From assembly GCF_905163445.1 (NCBI RefSeq), contig NC_053189.1, forward strand, positions 15,580,001-15,644,000: a stretch of 64,000 nucleotides of DNA, given 5' to 3'. Position 1 is the stretch's first letter, and each line of letters starts with the position of its first letter. The DNA comes from Pararge aegeria. Taxonomy: Eukaryota; Arthropoda; Insecta; Lepidoptera; Nymphalidae. The notes beneath the pieces are model-generated. The model was given only the letters and a program-made list of their open reading frames with translations, made no database searches and was not told where the DNA came from. The position numbers and the translations under genes were made by a program. Shown here piece by piece: positions 11,289 through 22,483 of this stretch.

Positions 11289-12236
11289 AAACACAAACAC
11301 ATCTTCTTAAGTTTAGCCAAGCTCGGAAGAAGCGAAACGAGCGAGCGACCAAGGTCTGCCGCTCCAACGTGTTCCGTATTATGGAACAAAAGTAGACTTG
11401 AAGAAAAAAATAAATTTACTTACCTTTATCTGCACACAAGATATTCGTAGAATAGAAGCTGGTATATAGCAAAATGTAATTAATCTTATTTAACATCACG
11501 GTACGATCCTTATGAGTAGAGAAAACTAAATCATAGCGCGGGCGGGCGATGCGACGGTGTAGTACGCGGTATATTGTGTAGAACAGTAGATAAGTGGTAG
11601 GCGGATAATGTTACTATATAGTATACTAAGTATTATCATAAGACTAGGTTTTTAAAAGGGCTTGTGAAGATGGCCTTCAATAGGCATAAAGAATCGCTAA
11701 GATATTGAATTTATCTAATGACATATGACTAATGCTATGAAAAACGTTTTTTTTATTTATATTCTAAGTAAGATTGGTATTTATTTTCAATGAATTAATA
11801 AAACTGCAAAATTCTAGTGCGATCCTGCAAAATCTAGAGAATTTCAGCTAGAATTAGACGCTTAAAAATTGGCCAAACTTTTTTCTTCATTAATTTTATC
11901 AATAAAAAGACTGTACTTGTTATGTATATATTCATTTTAACTCCTGCATTGTTTTAATATGTTGTTTTTATTTGAAATTAATTTTTAAATCTGCAAGTGC
12001 AGATTGGTGGACTGTTGCCTTTGTGTACTTTGTGGAGAACTCACAGGCATAAAGGTTTCTTCAAGAGGTTTACCTTCACTGTTAAAACAAGTGAAAATAA
12101 ATTGCTTAATATTCATTGGTGCATGCCGGGGATCAAGCTTGGTCACTCGAAAGGAAAGCCGAAGTAATATCCACCAGGCAATAACCGGTAATTAGTGATT
12201 TATTTACCGAAATATTAATAAATCCTTTTCTTCCAG
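11289..12236. other. intron, mostly AT-rich
   Basis: No gene was recognised. Around 12001-12135 there is a fragment of a common lepidopteran repeat (aaaggtttcttcaagaggtttaccttcactgtt). The frame at 12004-12195 lies in it and is not supported. Confidence 0.4.
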
Positions 12237-12448
12237 CTATAACCTTTGCTACCACGCGACGAGGCGCCCGAATACTGATCGTACACGGCTACAAATTCCA
12301 CAAACACCGCCTGTCTGGTTTCAAAGTGCGCTGGTACTGCGGCACTCATCACAACAGAGGCTGCAAAGCTGCCATCTCCACGATAGGCAATGAGATCATC
12401 AAATATAATAACAATCACAACCACGAAGCTACGTGGAACTTCGGATAA
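12237..12448 (+). CDS. mod(mdg4): FLYWCH terminal exon 5
   Basis: Terminal exon of 69 codons plus TAA after cttttcttccag, with two leading bases (ct). The finger is canonical: ITFATTRRGARILIVHGYKF, then VRWYCGTHHNRGCKAAIS, NNHNHEA. The threonine before R-W is valine. All zinc ligands are intact and the tail is five residues. It has no start codon of its own. Its core (KVRWYCGTH) is most like the exon at 19365, across the hAT insertion. Confidence 0.93.
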
Positions 12449-12464
12449 ATAATTACTTCAAACT

Positions 12465-12860
12465 CTCATTAGAAGGCGAGTCACACAGCGAGGGATGGAG
12501 ATAGCAAACTCTACGCGATCAAATCAATAATGAGGAGATCCTCTACGGATCTCCTCATTCTCATTCTTGATTTGATCGCGTTAGAGTTACCGACATGGCT
12601 CAACGAGTCGCGAAGCTGTAGTGGCAATGGGCGGGGTACATAGCTCGGAGAACCGATGGACATAGGGTCCCAAGGTGCTGGAATAGCGACCTCGCACTGC
12701 TAAATGCAACGTTGGTAGACCCCCGTAGAGGTGGCAGATGGCATCAAACGGGAGACCGCTGGGGCCGAGCGGTACAAGGCCGTTGTATTTGGAACTCCCT
12801 GCAAAAGACCTATGTCCAGCAATGAACGTCAATCGGCTGATGATGATTATGATGAATTAC
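12465..12860 (+). mobile_element. RTE LINE fragment with fold-back duplication
   Basis: The plus strand carries degraded RTE C-terminal coding sequence, as at 29185-29559 on the minus strand, ending in gacctatgtccagcaatgaacgtc. In the middle, bases 12507-12588 form an inverted repeat of about 35 bases per arm built from the RTE phrase cgcgatcaaatca. Confidence 0.6.
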
Positions 12861-13385
12861 TTCAATGCCCCTGTTCTCCATACCAAACGCACCGTACAAC
12901 TCCAAACAAGATTGGTTATCAAGAAAGCTTTAACCGCAAAATAGTAATTATTTAGTCTGAACTGACACTACTTATTCCACTGTTATGCAGTAGCGAAAAA
13001 GGAAAGGCTTATCACACCAAAACCTAAACTAGAGAGAAAAAATTAAGATCTGAAACCTATAAGAAAATTGCGTCTTTTAAAACAAAGGCCCGATTTCACA
13101 GTTGAAACTGAACGGGGCCAAGCAATCTAAACTCAATTTCCGCTTTAAACGGGATAGGGCACATAGTTTTACAGTCCCAACAATAAAGGTCATTCCGCGT
13201 TACTTTTTCTCATAGCTGCTTCACCGCATGTTATGACGTCATCTATAAATTCTATTGCAATCCCTACGCAGCTTGTACGGTGCAGACCGCTAGAGGATTA
13301 CTACCATCGCTTCAAGCAGTGTTATTTTAATATTATAATATGTTTTAAAAATATAATCCTAACTCTAGGGACGTTACTGTCACCG
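12861..13385. other. intron, nothing recognised
   Basis: No coding frame or known repeat was recognised. Confidence 0.4.
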
Positions 13386-13387
13386 AG

Positions 13388-13685
13388 TTAAGAACACATA
13401 GAACTCTCATCCAGCCATTATTATGATGCAGTGCAGACACAATTGTCCAAAAACCGTGAAAACGCCCCGCGCACATCTCACTTCACACCCGAGTAATGTT
13501 GCTAGTTCACAAACTTTTCCCCATTTTATGGGAACCTTTAGAACATGAGAGGTAAAATAATTACTTTCAAATGATAAATGGAGTGAAGTGATCAGCTGTT
13601 CGAGAAACACTACTAGAGTTGAGTGGTTTTTGATGGTTCAATATTAGTCGTGTACACAGTTTCCGTATGTTCCTAATTCTATGGT
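13388..13685 (-). mobile_element. MITE copy 3, uninterrupted
   Basis: About 298 bases. Read on the minus strand it begins agaattaggaacatac and ends gttctatgtgttcttaac, giving imperfect inverted ends of about 15 bases. It is the only one of the three copies without a nested insertion and shows the element's true length. Confidence 0.6.
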
Positions 13686-13689
13686 TAAA

Positions 13690-14540
13690 TTATGTAATTT
13701 TAATAATAATACTGTTATAAGTGATCGCAGTTAGCCCACTCGAGTGTTTTCTCTTTTGTTTGTTGTGTGCTAATTTTATGCTGTTTTTAATTTGGTAATT
13801 AATCAATGCTTAATTTCATTTCTAGTATTTTGTTTTATTTTAAAATTATTTTTGTAATATTTGTGTGATGTGATGACTTTTGTATTATTAAATACATTAA
13901 TAAATTTGATTTATTTTTATTCAGTGTATAACTGCGTTGAACGAAAACGCTTCATTTTATATTCCGGTTCAATCGTATTAAAGGTCGCGTTGATTCCACC
14001 ATTATGAATATTTCCTTTCTAAAACCAGTGTCTAATCGTTACGGTACGATGCCGCAGAATAACCGCTTTAATATAACTTCCACACCTATAACAAGTTATC
14101 CTGCTAGCATCTGAGAATGAAGTTAAGGGCTAGCTGGTACTGGCGTGAACGAAAAAATCTAAATTTCTTGTAATATTGCGTTATTACCTAATTTACCTAA
14201 TTTATTGTAACAAAAACGGGCAGGAAATCATCAAGATGACCTTTGTCACCTCTCAAACAGGTAATAAGCAATAGATATTTTTTTTGAATTTTTTTGTTTT
14301 GTTTTTTACTTATTTTTATATTATGTGACGTTCTTTACGGCATACTGGACGAAATTTGTATTTTTTTTGGCTTTTATCTGTTAATAAGTTAGCCATCTTG
14401 ATTTACCTGAGCTCAAGGTATTAACAGTGTCAATCGTCTTGAAATCCTTATCCCCCACTTCCTTCACTATAAGGATAGAAAGCTAACCCTCACATTATTA
14501 TTTAATAGATTGATAATAAGATTAGATTCCTAATTGTATG
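13690..14540. other. AT-rich intron, nothing recognised
   Basis: No gene or clear repeat. Bases 14545-14585 are a fragment of SINE type B (cctgggttcaatgcccggcagg). Confidence 0.4.
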
Positions 14541-14610
14541 TTGAACTACGGATCACGTGATCCTGGGTTCAATGCCCGGCAGGGTGATTACGCATTAGTG
14601 TTGCCCAAAT

Positions 14611-14765
14611 TCAGTCTTGGTCTTGCAGTCTTGGTCTTGTTCTTGCGTTTTTGCAAGACCAAGACCAAGAACAAGACCGCGTATTTTTAGCAAGACCAAG
14701 ACCAAGACTGACCGTGCAAGACTTGAGCAAGAACAAGACATAGCCTGCAAGACTCTTGCGTCTTG
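14611..14765. repeat. left subterminal hexamer repeats of hAT
   Basis: Repeated gtcttg / caagac and caagaacaagac words on both strands. The first block reads gtcttg and the following block caagac, so the region can fold on itself. The matching right block is 18747-18880. Confidence 0.8.
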
Positions 14766-15940
14766 CAGCTAGGACTTAGCGCTATTTCACGGAGTAGTTA
14801 GGTGTAACAGTTCGGTGTATAGGTAGGTAGGTACGCTTAGGAATTCTATGAGACGCAAAAAACTATATCAAAGAATATGAAAAACTGGACCTATGCGCAT
14901 TACAACTAATACCATAAACATAGCGAATAAAAAAATATCTATTAAAATCAAACTGAGTGCATGCATAGTTATGTTTTAACCATCGGCACTTTGATAATGC
15001 GGCATCAAAGGTTTTGTACTTACTTCTCAAAGAAATTTGCCGCTTTTCGGAAGTACATGGTTATGATACACGCGCCGGCGGCTTCTTTTGAAATCTAAAA
15101 CAATCGTTGCCGCCGCGCCGAAATCATAACATTTGACACTATTCATGCAAAATAATTTCGAATTTTAAGAGTACCTACAGGTGTTCCAAAGAATAAATAA
15201 GTTTCAGAGTGCTTAGAATGAAAATGAATACATTATACTGATCACGCAAGTAGTATTATGATTAGGATAAAATGGTGAGGATAGGTAGTAGATGTCATAA
15301 TAATTCATTCTAGTAAGTAATTATAATATTGATTACTTATATGGTTTTAAACTAATTACTTAGGTACTATTATTGTACATTTAGTCATTATATTTCTTAA
15401 GTTTTTACAAGAAAAAATAGCAAAAAAGTGTTCGAATATCTCTGAGAGAGATGATGAGAGTAAGTATTTACTAGCTGTGCCCGCGACTTCGTCCACGAGG
15501 AATAGTAACTTTGGAGGTATAGTGACGTTCAGGATTTATTTATTTATTTTAAAACTTCTGTCATCAAACATACAAACGAACTCTTCAGCTTTATAATATT
15601 AGTATAGATGCACGCCAAAACATTCACTTATATGTAAAGAATAGTGATTGGCACTAATTCTTTACATATATTTTATTCACGGGTCGCGTCTGTACAAGTA
15701 GGTAATATTTAGTGTGTGTTTGTACGCCGCACGCGGCATCGTTCGATTTGCGGCGGCATCCTTTTCATAGAGCCGGCACGTGGCGAGGCGGCGCGGTAAA
15801 AAGCAAGGAAACGTACTATAAATGAAGGAATTATTTTAATTCCAGTCATTTCCAATTGAGCTGTGCTTCGATTCTAACTTAATAATTGTTTTTACTAATT
15901 CTCGTTGTTTTCTAAAAACGTATCACGTGTACAATTTAAT

Positions 15941-16240
15941 ATGAGTGACGAAGATTCAAATTATTCTAGTCCGAGTAACGAGAGTTTGAGTCACAGATCT
16001 AAAAGACCCAAAAGCAAATTTGAGGAGTTTTTCGAAATAATTCATGCATCCCAAACTGCCTTGTGTAAATTGTGCCAACATAAAAAGATTGAAATAAAAA
16101 TGAAAAACAGAAACACTTCAGGCTTAAGGAAACATCTAATGTCTTTCCACAAAAAGGAATCAGAAATATTTCTTCCTGTTAAACCAAAATTAAGTGGAGA
16201 TATCACAAGCTTTTTAGTAACCGCTGGAAGAAGTGGACAG
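15941..16240 (+). CDS. hAT transposase exon 1, BED zinc finger
   Basis: It begins at ATG 15941 and runs 100 codons to a donor (gacag|gtaaga) in phase 0. It encodes a BED-type zinc finger: FEEFFEI, then ALCKLCQHKKIEI, GLRKHLMSFHK, with the C-x2-C and H-x4-H ligands. BED fingers in hAT transposases bind the element's ends. The upstream alternative start at 15905 is a TTG and not needed. The next exon begins at 16604 in the same phase. Donor, acceptor and phase agree, so the intron is likely real. Confidence 0.8.
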
Positions 16241-16603
16241 GTAAGAATATTTTTTTAACAGTTAAAAGAATTTTAACTCCGCGTAGCTATTCATGCGATA
16301 CTTTCAAAAACGCCATTAACTTACGTAAGTATTTTTGAGTTAGTGGTGTTTTCATCTAGGGGTGCGACATATTAAGTATGTAATTATCGTCTTAAATATT
16401 TTTTATAAACACCCATATTTTCATTTAATCGGCCAGTAACAACTAAGTACTTTATTTTGGTAAATTACAGTACAGTGCAACCTTAATATAACAAATATCA
16501 ATTTAACGATTTTCTCGATTTAACAACAACAAACCTCCTCCTCTTATACGCTCAAACCTAGTATGTTTTAAATAATAACACAAGATTTATTGTTTTGTTT
16601 CAG

Positions 16604-18319
16604 TCGGAAAACAGCAGTGACAACATCACGACAGCTACAGTTGATTGGGTGGTGAAAAAATATCTTCCCTTCTCATTTTTCGATGACGAAGCTACACAAG
16701 TATATTTTCGACGTATTTGCCCTAATATGGTGTTTCCTAAAAGGTCTACACTTAGAAGGAAAGTCAAAGAGCGATTTGAAGAGCTCCAATTGAATCTCAA
16801 GGAACGACTTCAACCATTATCATCTAAAATGTCGTTTACCATTGATGGGTGGACGTCAATTGCTGGTAGGAGTTACTACGGGGTTACTATTCATTATATA
16901 GACAACGAATGGAAGTATCGATCTGTAGTTCTTGATTTTATACCATCACGCGGTCGACATACTGGGGAAGATATTGCAACGATTTTCCATGAATGTTTAT
17001 TGGAATATGGCATAATTGATAAAATACAAGGTATCACGGTCGACAACGCAACTGCAAATACCAAATTTATGTATGAACTGGGCAAACAGCTGCCGCCACA
17101 CTTTGATTCAGACAATCAACATTTCCGGTGCTTTGCTCACATTTTAAACCTTGGTGTACAAGATTTATTAAAGACCTTAGCATTACACTGTGAGTCTGAC
17201 ACTAACGCGCAAGATCAGCAGTACGAAGACTATGCAGACGAAACTGAGGATGAGGAAGATGAAGAATCTGCACCAAATATTGCTGACTCGCGTACATCTG
17301 TAACAAAGTTACGCAGTATTTCCAGTAAAATAAAAAGAAGTGAGATAGTGAAGAAGAAGTTTCAGTCTGCTTGTGAAGCAGCTGGCGTGCCATCAAATCT
17401 AAATGCCATTCTTGACTGTCCAATGAGATGGAATTCCACACATGATATGATTGGATTTGGTTTAAAAGTGAGAGCGGGCATTGACATATTGTGCAGTTCT
17501 GTCACCGAATTGAATGATTTTCAAATCACAGCTAATGAATGGCAGGTACTCGAAAAATTACATAAATTTCTAATAAACTTTAAACTTTTAAGTACAAAAC
17601 TTGGTGGAGACAAATATGTTACGTTACCGCTAGTCATTGTATCATTTAATCTCTTGCTAGATAAAATTGAATCCATGGTAAAACAGTTAGATGAGAAACC
17701 TAATCGATACGAAGTGGATGAAAGGCTCATTCTAGCTTTCCAAGCAGCTCGAGACAAAATGCTTAAACATTACAAGAAGAGCAACTGGATTTATTGTACT
17801 TCTTTAATTTTAGACCCAAGGCATAAGGCTCAGACTTTTGACCTGACAATGTGGGGGAAGTAACTTAAAACAGAAAGTCTGCGCAAGTTCAATGAACTTT
17901 ATGAAGAATATAAAAGTCTACACTCACTGAACAAATCTCTGGAATTACCAGAAAAAGACAATAAAGTATGTGATGAAGATGAAGACGTAATAGACTTTGA
18001 TAAACTCTATGAATGTCCCTCGACGTCATCTGGATCTTGTCTTCAAGGCTTAGTGATAGACGAGTTGGAGGAGTACCTGAGAAAACCAAGAACTGCCAGC
18101 TCGGAAGACATTTTAGATTGGTGGAGGACGCATGAGACAGAGTATCCGATTTTATCGAAAATGGCCCGTGATTTTCTCTCAATACCTGCAACTTCAGTAC
18201 CTGCTGAGAGGTTATTTTCTAAAGCATCATTAGTAATTAGAAAACATAGAAATAGGTTAAGTGATGAGTCAGCCAGATGGTTACTTTGTATTAATTCTTG
18301 GTCAAAAGAATTGATATAA
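16604..18319 (+). pseudogene. hAT transposase exon 2, interrupted by one stop
   Basis: The exon follows the acceptor ttttgtttcag and stays in one frame for 572 codons, except for a TAA at 17861-17863. Before the stop are the RNase H-like transposase motifs: DGWTSIAGRSYYGVT, an HFRCFAHILNLGVQDLL block, an acidic insert, CPMRWNSTHDMI and LDPRHKAQ. After the stop the same frame carries the hAT dimerisation domain: LSIPATSVPAERLFSKAS and KHRNRLS. With exon 1 the full product would be about 670 residues, normal for ZBED-type hAT proteins. Loss of the C-terminal dimerisation domain should inactivate it, unless the stop is a sequencing error or is read through. Confidence 0.88.
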
Positions 18320-18746
18320 AGTATCATAACCTAATGATAAAGCTGTTGATTTGTGTTGTATTTTATTTTTTATTCAAATAAATGATAAATCGTAAAACTC
18401 TTTTATTAAATTTCTTATAAGTTGAGGGTTCAATCTCTTTCTAGACAGATAAGTATTGTTCTTTAAAATACAGTCAAGTTATTGTAATTAATTTGTTTTT
18501 TTACATGTTTTAGCAAATGTAAGCTTATAAATCATAAATGTTTATTAAGAAACAGTTACTTCCATGGAAAACGACATATAGGTCAGTTGATTTTTCGAAT
18601 TTCTTATCAAATCTTCAGTTATTTATTAATCTGCTTGATCTTTACTATGGCTATGTTAATTCAAGCTCACAATGTTCCAATTCTAATACGTTTTTCTAAG
18701 ATTTAAAGTAAACTTTAATAAATAGTAATAGACTAATAGGTAATTG

Positions 18747-18880
18747 CAAGACTTGCAAGACTCTTGCTGCAAGACCAAGACCAAGACCAAGACTGGGAGC
18801 GCAAGACCAAGACCAAGACCAAGACCAGGTGTATTGGCGCAAGACCAAGACCAAGACTGGCTAAGTCTCGTCTTGTTCTT
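18747..18880. repeat. right subterminal hexamer repeats of hAT
   Basis: Runs of caagaccaagac, with two short interruptions, near the right inverted repeat. The open frames read through it (KTKTKTKT, QDQDQD) are by-products of the six-base periodicity. Confidence 0.8.
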
Positions 18881-18905
18881 GCATTTGGGCAACACTATAA
18901 CGCAT

Positions 18906-19364
18906 CTCGCGATCGGCTTGCAACAAGCGTAAATCTTGCAATCACTGCTGTCAAACGTCATTTTTCCATACAATAAATAAACAGAGAAAAAAAACAAGTA
19001 AAAAACAGTAATTAATTAAAATCTAGAATTAAAAATTAGAATAAATTAAATTTCAATTAAAAAAAATAATTAAATTTCAATTAAAATTAAAATCCAACAA
19101 AATATTTTATATTATTTCGTGTTTGGAATCTGGTGTACTTTTCGCCAATGTTTAATGATTACAGTTGGTACAGTTCCCAGATTACAATAATAGCATACAT
19201 ATAATGTACCTAATGTATAAAGGTTTGTTTAAAGGTAAACATCCATGTAGCTCTAGTATCTCGGGAATGCACGAGTGTCTAAACGCGAATGGACTTGCGC
19301 GTAAAAAGCCTCATCTGGGAAGGCTCTAATTCCATTGTTATTAACGGTATATTGTGCGTTGCAG
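18906..19364. other. AT-rich intron
   Basis: Bases 18990-19110 are a simple A/T-rich low-complexity tract (aattaaaatt words). No gene. The acceptor for the next exon ends at 19364. Confidence 0.5.
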
Positions 19365-19582
19365 GTCCAAGGTTCCAAAGGTCGGAGCGCGGTGCCATGT
19401 GGCTTATAGTGGACGGATACCGGTTCCTCAAGCACCGCAAATCGGGCCCCAAGGTGCGCTGGTACTGCGGCACGCACGGTACCAGAGGCTGCAATGCGTC
19501 CATGTACACTCTCAACAACGCAATCGTCATGAGCAACAATTACCACACACATGAATCAAATTTGATTCCATTAATAAAATAG
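19365..19582 (+). CDS. mod(mdg4): FLYWCH terminal exon 6
   Basis: Terminal exon of 71 codons plus TAG after gtgcgttgcag, with two leading bases (gt). The finger reads PRFQRSERGAMWLIVDGYRF, VRWYCGTHGTRGCNASMY, NNYHTHES. The early T-T is RS, and HNH is HTH. Zinc ligands are intact. The tail (NLIPLIK) is short. The acceptor has a weaker pyrimidine tract than its neighbours. GC content is higher than in the flanks, as expected for a conserved exon. Other frames over the same bases are shadows. Confidence 0.9.
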
Positions 19583-20330
19583 TGACAGTAAATGCTGTTT
19601 TCTATCATTTTAGTAACTAATGTTTTTCTGTTTCAAACTCTCCTGCCATGGGAAATAACTTCATCTGTAAAAAATACGATACGAATACAGAATGAATGCC
19701 AGTCGACTTAGCCGAGTAAAAAGTTACTTGAGTATGGTGGAAACATAATTAAATTGTATCACCATATGATTGAATGAATGCATGAATGAATGAAATAATT
19801 AATTAACATACTTTTATTTCACACCATTAAAGTACATAAAAAAAGAAAACATATCTACAAGAGGTTTCATATCTAATCATATATAAAAGAAGTTTAAAAT
19901 TCAACTTATTGAATACAATAAGTTGGACTAAAAATGTGTAGTAAAAATTTAAAATAAAAATAGTAACTTATATATCTAAATGTCACATTAAAAAGTAATA
20001 TCACGAGAGTGCATTATAATGATAAAGAATTATATTCTTTTAAATTTTTCTCACCAAAATATGTGACAAAGAAGAAACACCAAATAATTTAAAAATAAAT
20101 AATATGTAAAGACTAACAATAAAACATGATAATAAGAAACAATATAAAAAAAATAATGAAATGTGAAATAATTTTAATGATAGACTTTGGTGGTGAGATC
20201 TTTATTATTTCAAGCTAATCCTAATACTTACTTACTCTTATGAATTATTATAGATTGTCGGTTCACATCCTCCGCTTAGTCTTCTATAAATAATAATATA
20301 TGTTATAATTATAATTATAAAAAGGGTCAA
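19583..20330. other. AT-rich intron
   Basis: Low-complexity AT-rich DNA without a gene. A phrase just after the exon (ttgattccattaataaaatag, attttagta..taatgtttttct, ctcctgcca) recurs at 20790-20900, so a piece of about 110 bases including the end of exon 6 was duplicated downstream. Confidence 0.55.
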
Positions 20331-20605
20331 GTGCGATCCGGACTAAAGGTCTCTCCCAACGGAAGGCCATTATCACCACACAGGCAGACGAGTTGGTGAT
20401 CGCAGTGGATGGTTTATCTTGTAGTGAGGCCCGGTTCAGCGGATGCACTTCGACCCTCCAGGATCTTTTGTGCTCAAAGTGGATAGTAGTAGTAGCACAG
20501 AGAATGCTGCTACCCGTTCTCCGTTATATTCCCTAAGTCGACACCCACAGGGCGAAGAAGGATTGTGACAACTGCATTGCGATCTGCTGTCACCACAGGG
20601 ATGAA
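20330..20605 (+). repeat. interspersed repeat G
   Basis: GC-richer island with phrases shared by 27620-27760 and 59255-59345 (gtagtagcac.ga..acgctgct, tctccgttatattcc, gacaactg.att). It looks like a lepidopteran retroposon 3' end; the family was not identified. Confidence 0.5.
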
Positions 20606-20692
20606 AAAAATTATTTTTATTTTTGTATTGCGATATTTCTCGATATTTATTTCTTTAATTCCTTAAGGTTACTCACTTTTGTCCTTCGCCAG

Positions 20693-20767
20693 GTTTCATA
20701 CCTCCAACGTTGTTTGAAGAAGATGACGCCGTTACCTCGAGCCACGTTTTTGAAAATCAATTCCCAA
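20693..20767 (+). CDS. mod(mdg4): candidate internal exon before exon 7
   Basis: A 75-base open segment sits between a good acceptor (gtccttcgccag) and a consensus donor (caa|gtaagt). It has two leading bases, 24 codons and one trailing base, so it enters and leaves in the array's phase and can be inserted between the common exon and the next terminal exon without shifting the frame. It encodes an acidic stretch: FIPPTLFEEDDAVTSSH, then VFENQFP. Joined to 21272 the junction codon would be AAT (Asn). No homology is recognised. The coincidence of two sites and the right phase on both sides makes it more than noise. Confidence 0.55.
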
Positions 20768-21089
20768 GTAAGTAACCACACACATTAATCAAATTTGATT
20801 CCATTAATAAAATAGTTACTGTAAATTCTGTTTCTATCATTTTAGTATCTAATGTTTTTCTATTACAAACTCTCCTGCCAAGGGAAATAACTATATCTGT
20901 AAAAAATACGATAAAAACACAGACTGAATGCTGAGTTATTTTTAATACTAACTTGCAGTTGGGTTACCATCCCTGATTGGGTAGCTTGTCTTAGGTGGCT
21001 AACTGGGGGAACCCAAAATACTTACTGCTACATATGTAACTTACGCATGTGTTGCCTCGTTAGTCTAGAGTTTAGCGTGTTTTTTTGGA

Positions 21090-21225
21090 TCATGGTTTAG
21101 ATTTTGGTTTTTATCGCCATCACTACTCACTGCTATGTACACATTTTGTATATTTATAATCATCGCATCAAAAGTGCCATCTATGTGCGTATTTGAATAA
21201 AGATATATTTGAATTGACTTGACTA
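21090..21225 (+). mobile_element. LINE 3' end fragment
   Basis: Same 3' UTR family as 5334-5535 (tatcgccatcactactcac, catcaaaagtgccatctatgtgc) ending aataaagatatatttgaattgactt. Confidence 0.6.
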
Positions 21226-21271
21226 TAAAAAAAGCGATCAGCTTAAATATCCTAACCGCGTAATTTTGCAG

Positions 21272-21498
21272 ATGCGGCATTTGTGACTTCTGTAAGAGGG
21301 GCCCGCATGCTCTTATTGGAGGGTTACGCTTTCTACAAGCAACGTGAAAGCACCAACAAAAATAAGGTGACGAAAACACGTTGGTTCTGCGGCAGCCATC
21401 ACGCCAAGGGGTGTAAAGCTGTGGTTTTCACAATAGGCAACCATATTGTAAAGTGTAAAAACGTTCATACACACAAACCTTCCTGGCAGTTGCGATAA
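21272..21498 (+). CDS. mod(mdg4): FLYWCH terminal exon 7
   Basis: Terminal exon of 74 codons plus TAA after cgtaattttgcag, with two leading bases (at). The finger reads AAFVTSVRGARMLLLEGYAF, then an insert of about five residues (KQRESTNKNKVT) before TRWFCGSHHAKGCKAVVF, closing in VHTHKPSWQLR. All ligands are present. The longer loop between the GYAF strand and the core is unusual here. It may be reached directly or through the candidate internal exon at 20693. It resembles the exons at 8005 and 11068. Confidence 0.92.
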
Positions 21499-21609
21499 TG
21501 TGTAAAATATTTTAACTTATTGTGTGATCTGCTAATAGCGTTCCCTAGTCACTGGCTTGGCAATGCTCACGACCAACTGTCACCGTCTACTCTCGCCTGC
21601 GGCTCGGGT

Positions 21610-21730
21610 ACTACGGCGATTGTTAGTGAGCCGCAGGTTCAAATCCTGTCGGTTCCGAAAGGTTTTAAATGCATGTTAAATTTATAATTCTTCCAAGTGT
21701 AGGTAAAAAACACCTTAAATTATAAAAAAA
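21610..21730 (+). repeat. tRNA-derived SINE (type C), partial
   Basis: B-box region gccgcaggttcaaatcctgtcggttccgaaagg and the following body caagtgtaggtaaaaaacac match 7684-7860 and, inverted, 25430-25570. Confidence 0.6.
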
Positions 21731-21734
21731 TCAT

Positions 21735-22480
21735 TCCAATCCATGATAATGGCTAGCAGTGATTTTATGCGTAAAAGTATTACTATAAAATAAAACTACA
21801 TACATATAAAAGTCGTTACTGCCAGCGTGACGATGTACACAATAACAATAATCTTTATTTACATCCATTATTAAAAAAAAATATTAAATTAAAATAATTA
21901 GAAATTGCATTCGTTAAGAAAGACCTAATCTATGTCAGTATACTATTAGGCATAGCTTCCATTAACAGAGCAATGAGAAAACATTAGCATGCCCATCCAG
22001 TACTACATAAATGGATTTTGTTATTTATACAAATACTAAATATGTACAATAACTTGAGTGCAAACTGTCATATCCACAGCCCTAAGCTGGCAGAATGTTT
22101 TTTTTTTAACTGTCAGTAGCATATTTTTAGTTCAAAGCTAATAGAGATTAAAGAATTTGAAACATATCTTTTAATAAATATAAAAGATTGCTACAGACAT
22201 TTAAAAAATAAACATTCTTACATAATTAGAACAAGTCTTATCTTACTACTTGTATTTTCAAAATTAACCACTTGAAATCTTATACTATCTGAATGTATTA
22301 AAAAAAATGTCAATCATTCTTATTTTCTTGTACGGTCTATAAAGAACATTATCATTGAAGTAGTCAATTCTTTTATATGGTATCAAAAAATACGTTACTA
22401 ACTATAGCATATCCTGTGCAGTTAAGATGTCAATACCACAAATTACAGATAGTTTCAAAATTTTTACAGCCTTTTACAGA
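21735..22480. other. AT-rich intron, nothing recognised
   Basis: No gene or known repeat. A phrase near 22378-22435 (ggtatcaaaaaatacg...catatcctgtgcagttaagatgtcaatac) recurs at 22979-23040, an old local duplication of about 60 bases. Confidence 0.45.
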
Positions 22481-22483
22481 TTT

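Larger units (their letters stand above)
14596..18897 (+). mobile_element. hAT transposon, complete ends, inactivated
   Basis: The element is about 4.3 kb. The left end tagtgttgcccaaat and the right end atttgggcaacacta are perfect inverted repeats over 15 bases. Flanking 8-base duplications are ttacgcat (14588-14595) and taacgcat (18898-18905), one mismatch apart, the size expected for hAT. Both subterminal regions (14611-14765 and 18747-18880) are packed with caagac/gtcttg hexamers, probably transposase binding sites. Inside are a BED-finger exon, a 363-base intron and a transposase exon with one internal stop. Sequence outside the transposase looks intact, suggesting a fairly recent arrival in the intron. 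Confidence 0.88.

Noticed and set aside
18744..18976. Open frames with KTKTKT or QDQDQD repeats
   Set aside because: By-product of the six-base caagac repeats at the hAT right end.
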